Source: Yokenella regensburgei ATCC 49455
Lineage (GTDB): Bacteria > Pseudomonadota > Gammaproteobacteria > Enterobacterales > Enterobacteriaceae
DNA: 64,000 nucleotides
NCBI RefSeq assembly: GCF_000735455.1
Contig: NZ_JMPS01000076.1
Span: 1 to 64,000, forward strand
Direction of reading: 5' to 3'
The notes below the pieces were generated by a model that saw nothing but the letters and a program-made list of their open reading frames with translations, did no database searches and was not told the origin of the DNA. The first letter of the stretch is position 1; each line of letters begins with the position of its first letter. Below, piece by piece: positions 17,864-27,721 of this stretch. A program made the position numbers and the translations under genes.

Positions 17864-17892
17864 CCTGTCTTACCATCACGCGGTAAGACAGG
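17864..17892. terminator. Bidirectional terminator between srfC and the C69 peptidase
   Basis: CCTGTCTTACC (17864-17874) pairs perfectly with GGTAAGACAGG (17882-17892) around a seven-base loop, followed on the plus strand by CCCTTCTTT. It separates two convergent genes. Confidence 0.8.
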
Positions 17893-17904
17893 CCCTTCTT
17901 TACG

Positions 17905-19371
17905 TTACGCTCCTTCGAAGTGGTATTTCATGTCCGTGGCGTGCGTCATTTTGCTGAACACCTGATTCGTCAGGCTATCGGTAAGATTCAGCGCGTCCTG
18001 CATGGTTTTATCTTCAAAACTCTGCAGCAGTTCCTGCGCTTTTTTCGGCTGCGATTTATACAGTTTCAGATACTCCTGCTCCATCGTTTTCTGCTTCTCG
18101 GCGGTCTGCTGCTCAAACGCCAGATACGCGCGCTGCACGTCCGGCGCATAGGCGTTGTAATCCTGCATCACCAGGGTTTGCAGTTTGCGGAATTTCCAGT
18201 TCACCGAGTCGTCGCTCGCCTGATCGGTGCCTTTGTCATAGCCCGGCAGATAATGGCTCATCCCCTGATAATAGGGAACGTATACCCCAAGCGTCGACAT
18301 GCCGTAGGCCACGTACTGCACCTCGCCAATCGCCTTCGGCAGATTCGGTCTTACCTGCAGAATATGCGATTCCTGCGTGCGGAAAACGGAGATCGGCCGC
18401 CATGGCTCTTTCGGATTGTTGTTGGCATATGGATCGTGAGACGTGCCCTGATAGTGGTTACGCAGAGCCTGTTTGACATCCGCGACGCTGATTTTTTTCT
18501 CAGGTTTGAGGAATACCGGGAAGTTTTTCCCGTCTTCAACGGTGGTTTTCAGCGCCGGGTTGAACATGTGCTGTAACGTCCAGACGCGCGGATAGTTATA
18601 AACCACATCGTTTTCGACATCCTGGGAATAGGCTTTATGGAAATCAAACGCGCCGTCTTTCGGGTTATACAGCCCGTGTTTTTCCGCAAAGCTCAGCAGC
18701 GTAGGCGAAGCCATATAGTTGGCGGTGTCTGCGGGATCGTACTGGCGTAAACGTCCCTGATTGGCAGAGACAAAATATTCATCGGCCGGTAAACGCACCG
18801 CCAGCCACTGATGGCCGCTGCCGGTTTCGAGGTACCAGACCTCTTTGCTGTCGACAAACGCGACGCCGAATCCTTCACCGGCACCCTTCTGCTCGATAAT
18901 TTTACCTAGCATTTCCGCCCCTTCGCGCGCCGTTTTCACCACCGGTAGAATCACCGTCTGAATGGAGTCTTCGGTGATCCCGGTTTTCTCGACGTAAGGA
19001 TCGGCCGTCAGCGCGGGCTTACCGTTATAGATGGTTTCCGTGGCGCTCATCCCGACTCCCGCCGAGTTGAAGCCCACTTCCCCCATCGATTTATCCTGGG
19101 TATCAAAATCGTGAATGGCGGTGTAGCGCATGGCGGATTTCGGCAGCGGCCAGGTGAAATCGTTGCTGTGGGATTTGAATTCGCCCTGTTGGTTATCTAC
19201 CGCCTCGTGGATAACCATATGCTTGGCGTTCGTTGCCGAATAGTCTTCGTTACGGGCAACAATAAACGATCCGTCGTCCGAGGCTTTATCGCCGACCAGA
19301 ATGGTGGTACACGCCATTGCCTGCCCCATACTTAACAACGCTATGGCTGAGGCAAGTACTGAGATTTTCAT
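17905..19371 (-). CDS. Secreted C69-family dipeptidase
   Basis: A 488-residue N-terminal-nucleophile hydrolase of peptidase family C69 (dipeptidase A/PepD type). From the ATG at 19371 the protein has a 20-residue signal peptide ending AMA and then CTTILVG. Cleavage would expose Cys21 as the N-terminal nucleophile, as the family requires. Further family segments include the ARNEDY motif and VFVDSKEVWYLETGSGHQW-like region. An upstream ATG at 19383 exists, but the GGAG ribosome site lies between the two, so the inner start is right. The enzyme should act in the periplasm on dipeptides. It is convergent with srfC and is absent here from E. coli K-12. Its nearness to a peptide-binding protein may be coincidental. 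Confidence 0.88.
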   Translation of the reverse strand: MKISVLASAIALLSMGQAMACTTILVGDKASDDGSFIVARNEDYSATNAKHMVIHEAVDNQQGEFKSHSNDFTWPLPKSAMRYTAIHDFDTQDKSMGEVGFNSAGVGMSATETIYNGKPALTADPYVEKTGITEDSIQTVILPVVKTAREGAEMLGKIIEQKGAGEGFGVAFVDSKEVWYLETGSGHQWLAVRLPADEYFVSANQGRLRQYDPADTANYMASPTLLSFAEKHGLYNPKDGAFDFHKAYSQDVENDVVYNYPRVWTLQHMFNPALKTTVEDGKNFPVFLKPEKKISVADVKQALRNHYQGTSHDPYANNNPKEPWRPISVFRTQESHILQVRPNLPKAIGEVQYVAYGMSTLGVYVPYYQGMSHYLPGYDKGTDQASDDSVNWKFRKLQTLVMQDYNAYAPDVQRAYLAFEQQTAEKQKTMEQEYLKLYKSQPKKAQELLQSFEDKTMQDALNLTDSLTNQVFSKMTHATDMKYHFEGA

Positions 19372-19514
19372 AGACAGCTCCATTAAAGTTTTGTTTCAGA
19401 AAACAAAACCACCATAGACCTATCGAAAACCAGTTACAAATACCATAAGGAACATGTGGAATAGTTTTTGTAAGCAGAGATTGCCGCCATCACCGGAAGA
19501 TTTGACTACTTTCG

Positions 19515-19688
19515 TCAGAACAGAGAGAGCAGCAGCGCCACCGGAAAGCTAAAAGGCCAGGTCGCCCCTATCAGCAGAGCAGCAATCAGACGAATGCACA
19601 GGGATTCTTTGGTCAAAAACCAGGTAATAAAGGCGCAGATCGCCGCCATGATGGCGTAGAAGATCAGCATTTTTTGGTACAGCGTCAT
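19515..19688 (-). CDS. ortT: OrtT (YdcX), small membrane toxin-like protein
   Basis: A 57-residue inner-membrane protein, the same length as E. coli OrtT and near-identical in pattern, with the shared ends M-x-L-Y-Q-x-M-L and GATWPxSFPVALLxSLF. Two hydrophobic segments are visible. E. coli OrtT is an orphan toxin linked to the stringent response: it damages the membrane and lowers ATP when production is high, with no known antitoxin. The gene lies between the C69 peptidase and yncL, exactly where E. coli has it relative to yncL and patD. Its neighbour ydcY is now separated from it by the 10-kb srf insertion. Confidence 0.92.
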   Translation of the reverse strand: MTLYQKMLIFYAIMAAICAFITWFLTKESLCIRLIAALLIGATWPFSFPVALLLSLF

Positions 19689-19879
19689 GGGGGAAGTGCC
19701 ATTCCTTGGAGATAAAACGGCCGCACTATGCCTCTTTTTTTGACAGCCATCAAGTAAAGCCGGGGAAAAATGTTAAAAAGTGTAAGAAGTCTGATTTTAA
19801 TCAATCTCACCCTTTGTCCGATTGCGCAACCCGGAATACACGACTATATAACAGGAGGTCAAATCAAAGAGGTGATGTT

Positions 19880-19975
19880 ATGGACGTCTCCAGTAAAACC
19901 GTAGCGGTAATCAACGTCGTCGCGGCGCTCCTGCTGATTAGCATGCTTTGCTTCAGATTTAACGTGTTCAGCTGA
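19880..19975 (+). CDS. yncL: YncL, 31-residue membrane small protein
   Basis: A 31-residue single-pass membrane protein matching E. coli YncL in length and in the pattern M-x-V-S-S-x-T-V-x-x-I-N, ending with R-F-x-x-F. An AGAGG ribosome site lies seven bases before the ATG. A longer frame open from 19706 is not needed to explain it. In E. coli YncL is made as a stress-responsive small membrane protein of unknown function. It is divergent from ortT and convergent with patD, as in E. coli. Confidence 0.9.
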   Translation: MDVSSKTVAVINVVAALLLISMLCFRFNVFS

Positions 19976-20024
19976 TACACATTGGTTTCCCCCCATCGCC
20001 ATTGCAGCTTTGGGGGGAGCGGTC

Positions 20025-21452
20025 TTAGTGCTTAATCATCACATGGCGGATCACGGTGTAATCTTCCAGACCGTACATCGACATGTCTTTGCCGTAACCA
20101 GAGAGCTTCTGCCCGCCGTGCGGCATTTCGCTTACCACCATAAAGTGGGTATTCACCCAGGTGCAGCCGTACTGCAGGTGCGCGCTCATGCGGTGCGCGC
20201 GGCCTACGTCGCGGGTCCACACCGATGACGCCAGGCCGTACTGGCTGTCGTTCGCCCACTCCAGCACCTGCGCTTCGTCGTCGAATACCGTGACGCTCAC
20301 CACCGGGCCAAACACTTCACGCTGCACAATTTCGTCATTCTGGCGCGCACCCGCCAGCAGCGTCGGTTTGTACCAGTAGCCTTTGCCTTCCGCTTTGCTA
20401 CCGCCGGTGACCACGGTGATGTGGCTTAGCTGACGCGCTTTATCCACGGCGGCGCTTACGCGCTCAAGGTGAGCCAGCGAACTCAATGGGCCCAGTTCGG
20501 TGGATTCGTCATCCGGCGCGCCAATTTTCAGGCTGGAGATAGCGGTGCCGAGTTTTTCCACCAGACGATCGTAAATGCCCTTCTGCGCGTAAATACGACA
20601 TGCGGCGGTACAATCCTGCCCGGCGTTGTAGAAACCAAAGGTACGAACCCCTTCCACCACCGCATCGATATCGGCGTCGTCAAAGACGATGACCGGCGCT
20701 TTGCCGCCCAGCTCCATATGGGTACGTTTAATCGATGATGCGGTATGGCGAATGATGTGTTCGCCGGTGGCGATGGAGCCGGTCAGCGACACCATGCGCA
20801 CTTTTTCGTGTCCGGTCAGCGGATCGCCCACGGTTTTACCACGGCCAAACAGGACGTTCACGACCCCTGCCGGGAAGATATCTTTCGCCAGCTCAGCCAG
20901 GCGCAGCGCGGTCAGCGGCGTGATTTCAGAGGGTTTAATCACCACGCAGTTACCGGCGGCAAGCGCAGGCCCCAGCTTCCAGGCCGCCATCATCAGCGGA
21001 TAGTTCCACGGCGCGATAGAGGCGATAACGCCTATCGGGTCACGGCGGATCATCGAGGTGTGGCCTTCAAGGTATTCTCCGGCCGCCATGCCGTTCAGGC
21101 AGCGCGCTGCCCCGGCAAAGAAGCGGAATACGTCGACCACCGCCGGCAGCTCGTCGTTGCGCGCACAGTGCAGCGGTTTACCGCAGTTCAGCGATTCCAG
21201 CTCGGCAAATTCATCGGCGTGTTCTTCGATGGCGTCAGCCAGTTTCAGTAACAGTTCAGCACGTGCTTTTGGGGTGGTTTGCCCCCACTCAACAAATGCC
21301 CGGTCGGCGGCGCGTACCGCCGCATCTACCTGTGCGGCGGTGGCTTCCGCAATTTCGAGAATAATTTCTCCCGTTGCCGGGTTGTACACTGGTTGCATTT
21401 CGCCTTCACCTGCAATCAGTTCACCGTTAATCAGTAATTTATGTTGCATCAC
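20025..21452 (-). CDS. patD: PatD (YdcW), gamma-aminobutyraldehyde dehydrogenase
   Basis: A 475-residue NAD-dependent aldehyde dehydrogenase matching E. coli PatD, which oxidises 4-aminobutanal from putrescine to GABA. Conserved points are the glutamate in [17 protein letters not shown] (about 245-262), the catalytic cysteine in [11 protein letters not shown] (about 280), and the cofactor-binding ITPLTAL region. It is the last gene of the minus-strand ydcSTUV-patD operon, starting 18 bp after ydcV, so putrescine-type uptake and oxidation are cotranscribed. In E. coli this operon responds to nitrogen limitation and RpoS. Confidence 0.96.
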   Translation of the reverse strand: MMQHKLLINGELIAGEGEMQPVYNPATGEIILEIAEATAAQVDAAVRAADRAFVEWGQTTPKARAELLLKLADAIEEHADEFAELESLNCGKPLHCARNDELPAVVDVFRFFAGAARCLNGMAAGEYLEGHTSMIRRDPIGVIASIAPWNYPLMMAAWKLGPALAAGNCVVIKPSEITPLTALRLAELAKDIFPAGVVNVLFGRGKTVGDPLTGHEKVRMVSLTGSIATGEHIIRHTASSIKRTHMELGGKAPVIVFDDADIDAVVEGVRTFGFYNAGQDCTAACRIYAQKGIYDRLVEKLGTAISSLKIGAPDDESTELGPLSSLAHLERVSAAVDKARQLSHITVVTGGSKAEGKGYWYKPTLLAGARQNDEIVQREVFGPVVSVTVFDDEAQVLEWANDSQYGLASSVWTRDVGRAHRMSAHLQYGCTWVNTHFMVVSEMPHGGQKLSGYGKDMSMYGLEDYTVIRHVMIKH

Positions 21453-21470
21453 TCACTCCTTACTTTTCAC

Positions 21471-22277
21471 TTATTTCCCGCTACCGGCGACCATTTCGCC
21501 ATCGCGGGTCAGCCACCAGGCTCCCAGAATTGGAACGGTAGTAACGAGCATCACCAGCAGCGCTACCACGTTAGTTACGGGCACGTCGCGAGGACGGCCA
21601 AGTTGGTTCAACAGCCATAGCGGCAAAGTCCGCTCGTGACCTGCCGTAAAGGTGGTCACGATGATTTCGTCAAATGACAGGGCAAACGCCAGCATGCCCC
21701 CGGCCAGCAGCGCTGACCCCAGGTTAGGCAGCACAACGTGGCGGAAGGTCTGCCAGCCGTTGGCACCCAAGTCCATCGACGCCTCAACCAGACTCCACGA
21801 GGTACGACGGAAACGTGCAATTACGTTGTTAAACACCACCACCACGCAGAAGGTGGCGTGGCCGATGACGATGGTCAGGAAGCCCGGCTCAAGATTGATG
21901 GCCTTGAACGCGGTCAGCAGCGCCAGACCGGTGATGATCCCCGGCAGCGCGATGGGAAGCAGCAGCAGCAGCGAGATAGCATTCTTGCCAAAGAACGTAC
22001 TGCGCCACAGCGCCGCTGCAGCCAGAGTGCCAAGCACCAGGGCAATCAGCGTCGCCAGCGCGGCAATTTTAAGTGACAACGTCACCGCATCCAGAATGTC
22101 ACCACGGCTGGCGGCCACGCTAAACCAGTGCAGCGTCAGCCCCTTCGGCGGAAAACTGAACGCCGCATCTTCGGTGTTGAAGGCGTAGATGGCGATAATC
22201 GCCAGCGGGAAATGGAGGAAAATGACGCCGCCCCACGCCGCCAGTTTGAGGAACCAGGGTGCGCGTTCAGAGTGCAT
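21471..22277 (-). CDS. ydcV: YdcV, polyamine-type ABC transporter permease
   Basis: A 268-residue inner-membrane permease with about six membrane segments and the binding-protein-dependent (EAA) loop [20 protein letters not shown] (about 176-195), which docks on the ATPase. It matches E. coli YdcV and the PotC-type family. Its start overlaps the end of ydcU by 11 bases, so the two permease subunits are coupled. Its partners are YdcU, YdcT and YdcS, and the substrate is predicted to be putrescine or a related polyamine. Confidence 0.95.
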   Translation of the reverse strand: MHSERAPWFLKLAAWGGVIFLHFPLAIIAIYAFNTEDAAFSFPPKGLTLHWFSVAASRGDILDAVTLSLKIAALATLIALVLGTLAAAALWRSTFFGKNAISLLLLLPIALPGIITGLALLTAFKAINLEPGFLTIVIGHATFCVVVVFNNVIARFRRTSWSLVEASMDLGANGWQTFRHVVLPNLGSALLAGGMLAFALSFDEIIVTTFTAGHERTLPLWLLNQLGRPRDVPVTNVVALLVMLVTTVPILGAWWLTRDGEMVAGSGK

Positions 22278-23208
22278 CGAAGGCTCCCAGGCGCTTCACG
22301 AACGCCAGATAAAGAGAGATCAGTACGATGGGCACCAGCGTAAACGCCGCCGCCATCGGCATGTTGCCTATCGCCCCTTGTTGAGAATAGACCATGTTAC
22401 CGATGAAATACCCCGGCGGCCCGACGAGCTGCGGCACGATGAAATCGCCGAGCGTCAGCGAGAAGGTAAAAATCGACCCGGCGGCAATGCCAGGAATGGC
22501 CAGCGGTAACACAACAAAGCGGAAGGTCTGGGACGGTTTCGCCCCGAGATCGGCGGAAGCCTGCAGCAGCGAGGACGGCAGTCTTTCCAGCGCCGCCTGT
22601 ACCGGCAGGATCATGAACGGCAGCCAGATGTAGACGAACACCAGAAAACGCCCGAGTCCGGAGGTTGACAGCGTGTTGCCGCCCACCGCGGGCAGCAGGA
22701 GAAACTGATTCAGCAGCCCTTCCAGCCCCATGTGGCTTAAAAACCACTGCGCCACGCCATCTTTCGCCAGCAGCAGGGTCCAGGCGTAGGCTTTCACGAT
22801 GTAGCTCGCCCACATCGGCAGCATCACCGCAATATAGAAGAACGCCTTCCATTTACCGCTGGTGTAGCGCGCCATGTACCAGGCCATCGGGAACGCCAGA
22901 ATCGCGCTGGCAATCGTCACCGCCAGCGCCATGACCACCGTGCGGATAATAATGTCGTAGTTGGCCGGGTTGAACAGCGCCCACAGGTTGGCGAGCGTCA
23001 GATCCGGCGTTACCGACATGGTAAAGTCGTCGAAGGTGTAGAACCCCTGCCACAGCAGCGTGAGCAGCGAACCTAAATAGACGATGCCAAACCACATCAA
23101 TGGCCCGAGCAACAGCAGGAACAGGCCCAGCGATGGCCTGCGCCAGAACAGGCCTGATACACGGCTAAGTAATGAGGGTGAGGAAACCGGTGAAACGCTC
23201 ATCTCCAT
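22267..23208 (-). CDS. ydcU: YdcU, polyamine-type ABC transporter permease
   Basis: A 313-residue permease of the PotB type, the same length as E. coli YdcU when started at the ATG at 23208, which has a GGAGG ribosome site; the frame is open 11 codons further upstream. The EAA loop is seen as [20 protein letters not shown]. Only one base separates the ydcT stop from this start, and the 3' end overlaps ydcV by 11 bases. It forms the membrane channel with YdcV. Confidence 0.95.
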   Translation of the reverse strand: MEMSVSPVSSPSLLSRVSGLFWRRPSLGLFLLLLGPLMWFGIVYLGSLLTLLWQGFYTFDDFTMSVTPDLTLANLWALFNPANYDIIIRTVVMALAVTIASAILAFPMAWYMARYTSGKWKAFFYIAVMLPMWASYIVKAYAWTLLLAKDGVAQWFLSHMGLEGLLNQFLLLPAVGGNTLSTSGLGRFLVFVYIWLPFMILPVQAALERLPSSLLQASADLGAKPSQTFRFVVLPLAIPGIAAGSIFTFSLTLGDFIVPQLVGPPGYFIGNMVYSQQGAIGNMPMAAAFTLVPIVLISLYLAFVKRLGAFDAL

Positions 23209-23209
23209 T

Positions 23210-24223
23210 TCACCTCCCTCCGTCGAGGGGAACCATCGCATCGCGTGCCCAGGATGCCAGCACGTTCTGCCCCGGCTGCGGCCCGGCCGGCAGAATGCCG
23301 CCGCTGAAGTTGGCCTGGCTGACCAACAGCCTGCCGCCGCCGTCGAGCGCTATTTCAAACCGGGTTGCCGCCCCCTGATACTGCACCGCCTGCACCACGC
23401 CGTTCGCCTGCAGTTCGCCGCCTTCATTAAGACGAATATGCTCCGGGCGCAGCGACCAGGTCCCCGGCATTCCGCACAGTCTTTCGCTCATGGCGGCATC
23501 AAAGACGTTGGAGGTGCCGACAAATCCGGCCACAAACGGGGTTTTCGGCCGCAGGTACAGGTCACGCGGTGAATCAACCTGCTCAATGCGCCCGTTATTG
23601 AATACCGCAACGCGATCGGACATCGACAGCGCTTCGCCCTGATCGTGGGTGACGAAAATAAAGGTGATGCCGAGTTCCTGCTGCAGCTTTTTAAGTTCCA
23701 GCTGCATCTGCTCGCGCAGTTTGAGATCCAGCGCGCCCAGCGGTTCATCCAGCAGCAATACACGCGGCTGATTGACCAGTGCACGGGCAATCGCCACGCG
23801 CTGACGCTGACCACCGGAAAGCTGGGATGGACGGCGGTCGCGCACAAAGCCCAGCGCCACCTTCTCCAGCGCTTCCTGGGCGCGGGCAAGCCGCGTTTTT
23901 TTGTCGATACCTTTCACCATCAGCCCGTAGGCGACGTTCTCCAGCACCGACATATGCGGAAACAGCGCGTAGTCCTGAAACACGGTGTTGACGTCACGCT
24001 CCCACGGCGGAAGCTCGCTCGCCTGCTTGCCAAAAATGGCAATTGAGCCGCCGGAAAGCTGTTCAAACCCCGCAATCATGCGCAGGCAGGTGGTTTTGCC
24101 GGAGCCGGACGGCCCCAGCATAGAAAATAACTCGCCGTCGCGGATGGCCATACTGACGCCATCCACGGCGCGCACGTCCCCGTACAGGCGCGAGACGTCC
24201 TGAAATTCTACTGCGTACGTCAT
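23210..24223 (-). CDS. ydcT: YdcT, ABC transporter ATPase
   Basis: A 337-residue ATPase of the PotA type, matching E. coli YdcT. The Walker A motif is GPSGSGKTT (about 39-47), the signature LSGGQRQRVAIARAL (about 138-152), Walker B VLLLDEPLGALD (about 158-169), and the switch histidine is in FVTHDQGEA. A TOBE-like regulatory domain forms the C-terminus. It energises the YdcUV channel. It sits 17 bp downstream of ydcS in the same operon. Confidence 0.95.
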   Translation of the reverse strand: MTYAVEFQDVSRLYGDVRAVDGVSMAIRDGELFSMLGPSGSGKTTCLRMIAGFEQLSGGSIAIFGKQASELPPWERDVNTVFQDYALFPHMSVLENVAYGLMVKGIDKKTRLARAQEALEKVALGFVRDRRPSQLSGGQRQRVAIARALVNQPRVLLLDEPLGALDLKLREQMQLELKKLQQELGITFIFVTHDQGEALSMSDRVAVFNNGRIEQVDSPRDLYLRPKTPFVAGFVGTSNVFDAAMSERLCGMPGTWSLRPEHIRLNEGGELQANGVVQAVQYQGAATRFEIALDGGGRLLVSQANFSGGILPAGPQPGQNVLASWARDAMVPLDGGR

Positions 24224-24240
24224 ACTACACTCCTGCGGCG

Positions 24241-25386
24241 TTAGCGCCCGCCCATAATGGCGATGTAATCCTGCGTCCAGCGGCTGTAAGGCACGTATTT
24301 CCCGCCTTCCGCCACCGGCGTTTTCCAGAACGCTATTTTGTCGAAGAAGTTGTAGCCGTTAGTTTCGCAGCCTTTATCGCCCAGCAGGGTGCTGGCTTTA
24401 CAGCCTTCCGGCACCACCGGCAGCGAGCCGAACCATGCCGCAACGTCGCCCTGTACTTTTGGCGTCAGCGACCAGTTCATCCATTTGTAAGCGCAGACCG
24501 GGTGTTTTGCTTCGGAGTGCAGCATGGTGGTATCCGCCCAGCCGGTAACCCCCTCTTTCGGGAATACGGTGGCGATAGGCTGATTTTCACCCTTCAGGCC
24601 GTTGGCCTGATACGGCCAGGCGCTGGAGGCCACCACGCCTTCGTTTTTGAAGTCACTCATCTGCACGGTGGTGTCGTGCCAGTAGCGGTGGATAAGAGCG
24701 TGCTGATCGCGCAGCACCTTCAGTACCGCCTGATACTGGGCTTCGGTCAGCTCATACGGATCTTTGATACCCAGCTGCGGCTGCGTGGCTTTCACGAACA
24801 GCGCCGCATCGGCGATATAGATAGGACCATCGTAGGCCTGTACGCGGCCCTGGTTAGTTTTGCCATCCGGCAGATTTTGCTTCACAAACACCACGTTCCA
24901 GCTGTCCGGCGGCGTCGGGAAGGTTTTAGTGTTATACATCAGCAGGTTCGGGCCCCACTGATACGGCGTACCGTAGACTTTATCGCCAACGTTAAACCAG
25001 CCGCCTTTCACCAGGCGTGGATCGAGGGTTTTCCAGTTAGGGATCAGCGCCGGGTTAATCGCCTGCACGCGTTTACCCATAATCAGACGCAAAGAGGCAT
25101 CCCCGGAGGCGGTCACCAGGTCATAGCCCCCCTTCGCCATCAGGCTGACCATTTCGTCAGACGTGGCGGCGGTTTTGACGTTGACTTCACAACCGGTCTC
25201 TTTTTCAAACGCGGTGACCCAGTCGTAGTTTTTATCCGTCTGGCCGCGTTCGATATAGCCCGGCCAGGCGATGATATCCAGCCGCCCTTCGCCTTTATCA
25301 AGCGTCGTTGGCGGCTCTGCGGCTTGCGCGGCAATCACGGTCATTCCCAGCGCACACAGGCTGCTGCGGGCAAATTTCTTGCTCAT
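24241..25386 (-). CDS. ydcS: YdcS, periplasmic polyamine-binding protein
   Basis: A 381-residue solute-binding protein, the same length as E. coli YdcS, with a signal peptide ending near residue 22. The mature fold is of the PotD/PotF type, with GEGRLDIIAWPGYIERG and NWKTLDPRLVKGGW segments. E. coli YdcS binds polyamine-type ligands and has also been reported to make short polyhydroxybutyrate. It is the first gene of the operon; the 208 bp before it hold the operon promoter. Cysteines near the C-terminus may form a disulfide in the periplasm. Confidence 0.94.
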   Translation of the reverse strand: MSKKFARSSLCALGMTVIAAQAAEPPTTLDKGEGRLDIIAWPGYIERGQTDKNYDWVTAFEKETGCEVNVKTAATSDEMVSLMAKGGYDLVTASGDASLRLIMGKRVQAINPALIPNWKTLDPRLVKGGWFNVGDKVYGTPYQWGPNLLMYNTKTFPTPPDSWNVVFVKQNLPDGKTNQGRVQAYDGPIYIADAALFVKATQPQLGIKDPYELTEAQYQAVLKVLRDQHALIHRYWHDTTVQMSDFKNEGVVASSAWPYQANGLKGENQPIATVFPKEGVTGWADTTMLHSEAKHPVCAYKWMNWSLTPKVQGDVAAWFGSLPVVPEGCKASTLLGDKGCETNGYNFFDKIAFWKTPVAEGGKYVPYSRWTQDYIAIMGGR

Positions 25387-25594
25387 AGAATCTTACTCCT
25401 GTCACAATGAATTCTGGCGGCAGCCGTGCCGTAAAAATATCTCCCTCATTAACAGTAGACGGCAGAGTGACGACGCACCCGCCGCTGCCAGGAATTTTGC
25501 TCAGGTTGTGACAAGCCGCGCATTACGCTGAAAACGCTGATAAAAAAGAGAATGCTGACGGGCGGGAGTTGCTTTCGCAACGTGAATAAGTTGT

Positions 25595-27013
25595 TCAGGA
25601 AACAAGAATCTGGCGAATAATATCGCCGAGCTCTGCGACCGCTTTTTCCTCCCTTTCGCCCCATCCCCACGCCGTATTAAAGCGGAAAAATGACGCCCAG
25701 CTGTTGCTGACGGAGAACATCTTGCCGGGGGCTATGCTGATGTGTTTCTCAAGCGCCAGCACGCTCAGTTTGCTGGCGTCGATGCCCTCCGGCAGCTCAA
25801 GCCACAGAAAATAGCCGCTGTCGTTATGGTGAATTTTCACCTCTGCGGGCATGTGGCGCAGCAGCGATTGCCAGGCGAGCTGTTTGCGTTCGGCAAGCTG
25901 ACGGCGCAGGCGGCGTAAATGCGCGTCGTAGCGCTTGGTCGACAGGTAATCCACCAGCGCCATCTGCATGGGCGAACTGGTCGAGAGCGTACTCATCAGC
26001 TGCAGGTGCTGGATCCTTCTGGCGTGCTTCCCGGCGGCGACCCAGCCGATACGAAAACCCGGCACCAGGCATTTAGAGAACGAGCTACAGTGCAGCGTCA
26101 TGTCATCGCGATCCCAGGCTTTGGCAGGCAGCGGTTTCTCACGGCCAAAATAGAGCTCGCTGTAGACGTCATCTTCAATCAGCATCACGTTGTGTTCGGT
26201 TAATAACGCCACCAGCTGCGCTTTTTTCTCAGCGGTTAGCGTAAATCCGAGCGGATTCTGGCTGTTGGTCATCAACCAGCAGGCTTTCACCGGGTAATCG
26301 CGCAGCGCCTGGGCCAGCGCTTGCATGTCGATCCCCTCTTTTACGTCAGACGCTACCGACAGCGCTTTCAGCTTCAGACGCTCCAGCGCCTGCAAGGCGC
26401 CATAGAAACAGGGGTTCTCGACAATCACCCAGTCACCGGGTTCGGTCACCGCCTGCAGGCTGAGGTTCAGCGCCTCCAGGGCGCCTGCGGTAATCACAAT
26501 TTCGTCCGGGGAGATATTCATTCCCTGCAGCGCATAACGCCGCGCGATGGCGTGCCGCAGATCAGCATTGCCCGGGGGAAGATTTTCAATCACGCTCATC
26601 GCCGTGGCGGTTTTACTCACCTGCGCCAGAGAGCGGTTAAGCTGCGGCAGCGGGAACAGGCGCGGATCGGGAAACGCGGAGGCAAACGGCAGCACCGACG
26701 CATCGCGGCTCGCCTGCAGCACTTCAAATATATAGGTGTTAATGTCGACGCTCTCGTCGCCCATCACCTGCTGCGGCGGCATGCTTTTTTGCGGTTTGAC
26801 CGGGCGCGGTGCCACGTAGTAGCCCGACTGCGGACGCGCAACGACCCGCCCCTGGCTCTCCAGCAGCTGATAGGCATGCCCCACGGTCATAAAGCTCATC
26901 CCGCTGCTGACCACCTGCTCACGCAGGGACGGCAGTCGATCGCCCGGTTGCCAGACGCCAAGGGCTATCTGTTCGGTAATTTGCTGGGCGAGACGCTGAT
27001 ACTTTTTCATCAA
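25595..27013 (-). CDS. ydcR: YdcR, MocR-type GntR/aminotransferase regulator
   Basis: A 472-residue regulator with an N-terminal GntR winged helix (about 1-70, LPSLREQVVSSGMSFMTVGH) joined to a class-I aminotransferase-like domain. The PLP-binding lysine lies in CSSFSKCLVPGFRIGW (about 310-325). MocR-type proteins use PLP adducts to control transcription. It matches E. coli YdcR and precedes ydcSTUV-patD on the same strand, so it is a natural candidate for controlling that operon, although separate transcription is suggested by the 208-bp gap. Confidence 0.94.
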   Translation of the reverse strand: MMKKYQRLAQQITEQIALGVWQPGDRLPSLREQVVSSGMSFMTVGHAYQLLESQGRVVARPQSGYYVAPRPVKPQKSMPPQQVMGDESVDINTYIFEVLQASRDASVLPFASAFPDPRLFPLPQLNRSLAQVSKTATAMSVIENLPPGNADLRHAIARRYALQGMNISPDEIVITAGALEALNLSLQAVTEPGDWVIVENPCFYGALQALERLKLKALSVASDVKEGIDMQALAQALRDYPVKACWLMTNSQNPLGFTLTAEKKAQLVALLTEHNVMLIEDDVYSELYFGREKPLPAKAWDRDDMTLHCSSFSKCLVPGFRIGWVAAGKHARRIQHLQLMSTLSTSSPMQMALVDYLSTKRYDAHLRRLRRQLAERKQLAWQSLLRHMPAEVKIHHNDSGYFLWLELPEGIDASKLSVLALEKHISIAPGKMFSVSNSWASFFRFNTAWGWGEREEKAVAELGDIIRQILVS

Positions 27014-27157
27014 TGAGTTCCTGCTGGAGCCGGTTCACAATCATATCCCAACCAAATGGGTTTATACGGATAAATTCACTAAAAAAATAAAGCAATATTA
27101 ATCACAAGCCATGACCAGAATACTGGTAGAAAGGCGCTTTTGCGTGGGACTTATTAT

Positions 27158-27667
27158 ATGTTTAAGAAAACCGTTTTAGCCTCCGCCTTTCTTTTGGCAG
27201 GTTATCTGCCCTTCGCTCAGGCGGCATGGAAAACCAACGTTGAAAACGATATTTTTACCGGCGGGAAAAGTGCCGAACTGGTCGGTGATATCAGCAATAA
27301 AAACCAGTCGCTTATCTTTGATTGCGCCGCCGGGCAGCTTTCGGTAAGCCAGGTTGAGCAAAACAGCAACACCGTCGTAAAAGGCACGCACCATTACCAG
27401 TCGCTGATTAAAGTAGCAGACAACGCGCCGCTGACGTTTAACGCCACGCTTGCCAGACGCAACCCGCAGTCTATTCAGCTCGAAAGCCGTGAGAATGGCA
27501 AAATTAAAACCCTGCTGTCGCAGCTGCTGGCCCAGCAGTCCAGAGAAGATTTTCTGGTCGGGGTGAAAGACGGTAAAGGTAATCAGCTCTCGTCCGGCGC
27601 CGGCTCGGTGTCGTTCGCGAACAAATCAGTGAAGAAGTTTATTTCTGCCTGCAACATTTCGCTGTAG
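27158..27667 (+). CDS. Exported protein of unknown function
   Basis: A 169-residue protein with a clear signal peptide (MFKKTVLAS... ending FAQA-A, about residue 21). The mature part is about 148 residues, soluble, with two cysteines (about 56 and 165) that could form a disulfide in the periplasm. A mid-protein run of beta-type residues is followed by ESRENGKIKTLLSQLLAQQS. I do not recognise the family. The frame is open to a TTG six codons earlier; the ATG at 27158 has GGGA upstream. It is divergent from ydcR and convergent with another small exported protein, in a block absent here from E. coli K-12. Confidence 0.75.
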   Translation: MFKKTVLASAFLLAGYLPFAQAAWKTNVENDIFTGGKSAELVGDISNKNQSLIFDCAAGQLSVSQVEQNSNTVVKGTHHYQSLIKVADNAPLTFNATLARRNPQSIQLESRENGKIKTLLSQLLAQQSREDFLVGVKDGKGNQLSSGAGSVSFANKSVKKFISACNISL

Positions 27668-27721
27668 CACCCACCGTGAACCCCACCAGAATACTGGCGG
27701 GGTTTTGCTACGTTTTAACGC

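Noticed and set aside
19706..19879. 58-codon N-terminal extension of yncL
   Set aside because: The 31-residue YncL start has a good ribosome site and matches E. coli in length; the extension does not look coding.
19985..20020. G/C-run hairpin between yncL and patD
   Set aside because: The CCCCCC/GGGGGG stem could form, but there is no T-run on either strand and pairing beyond eight bases fails, so I do not call a terminator.
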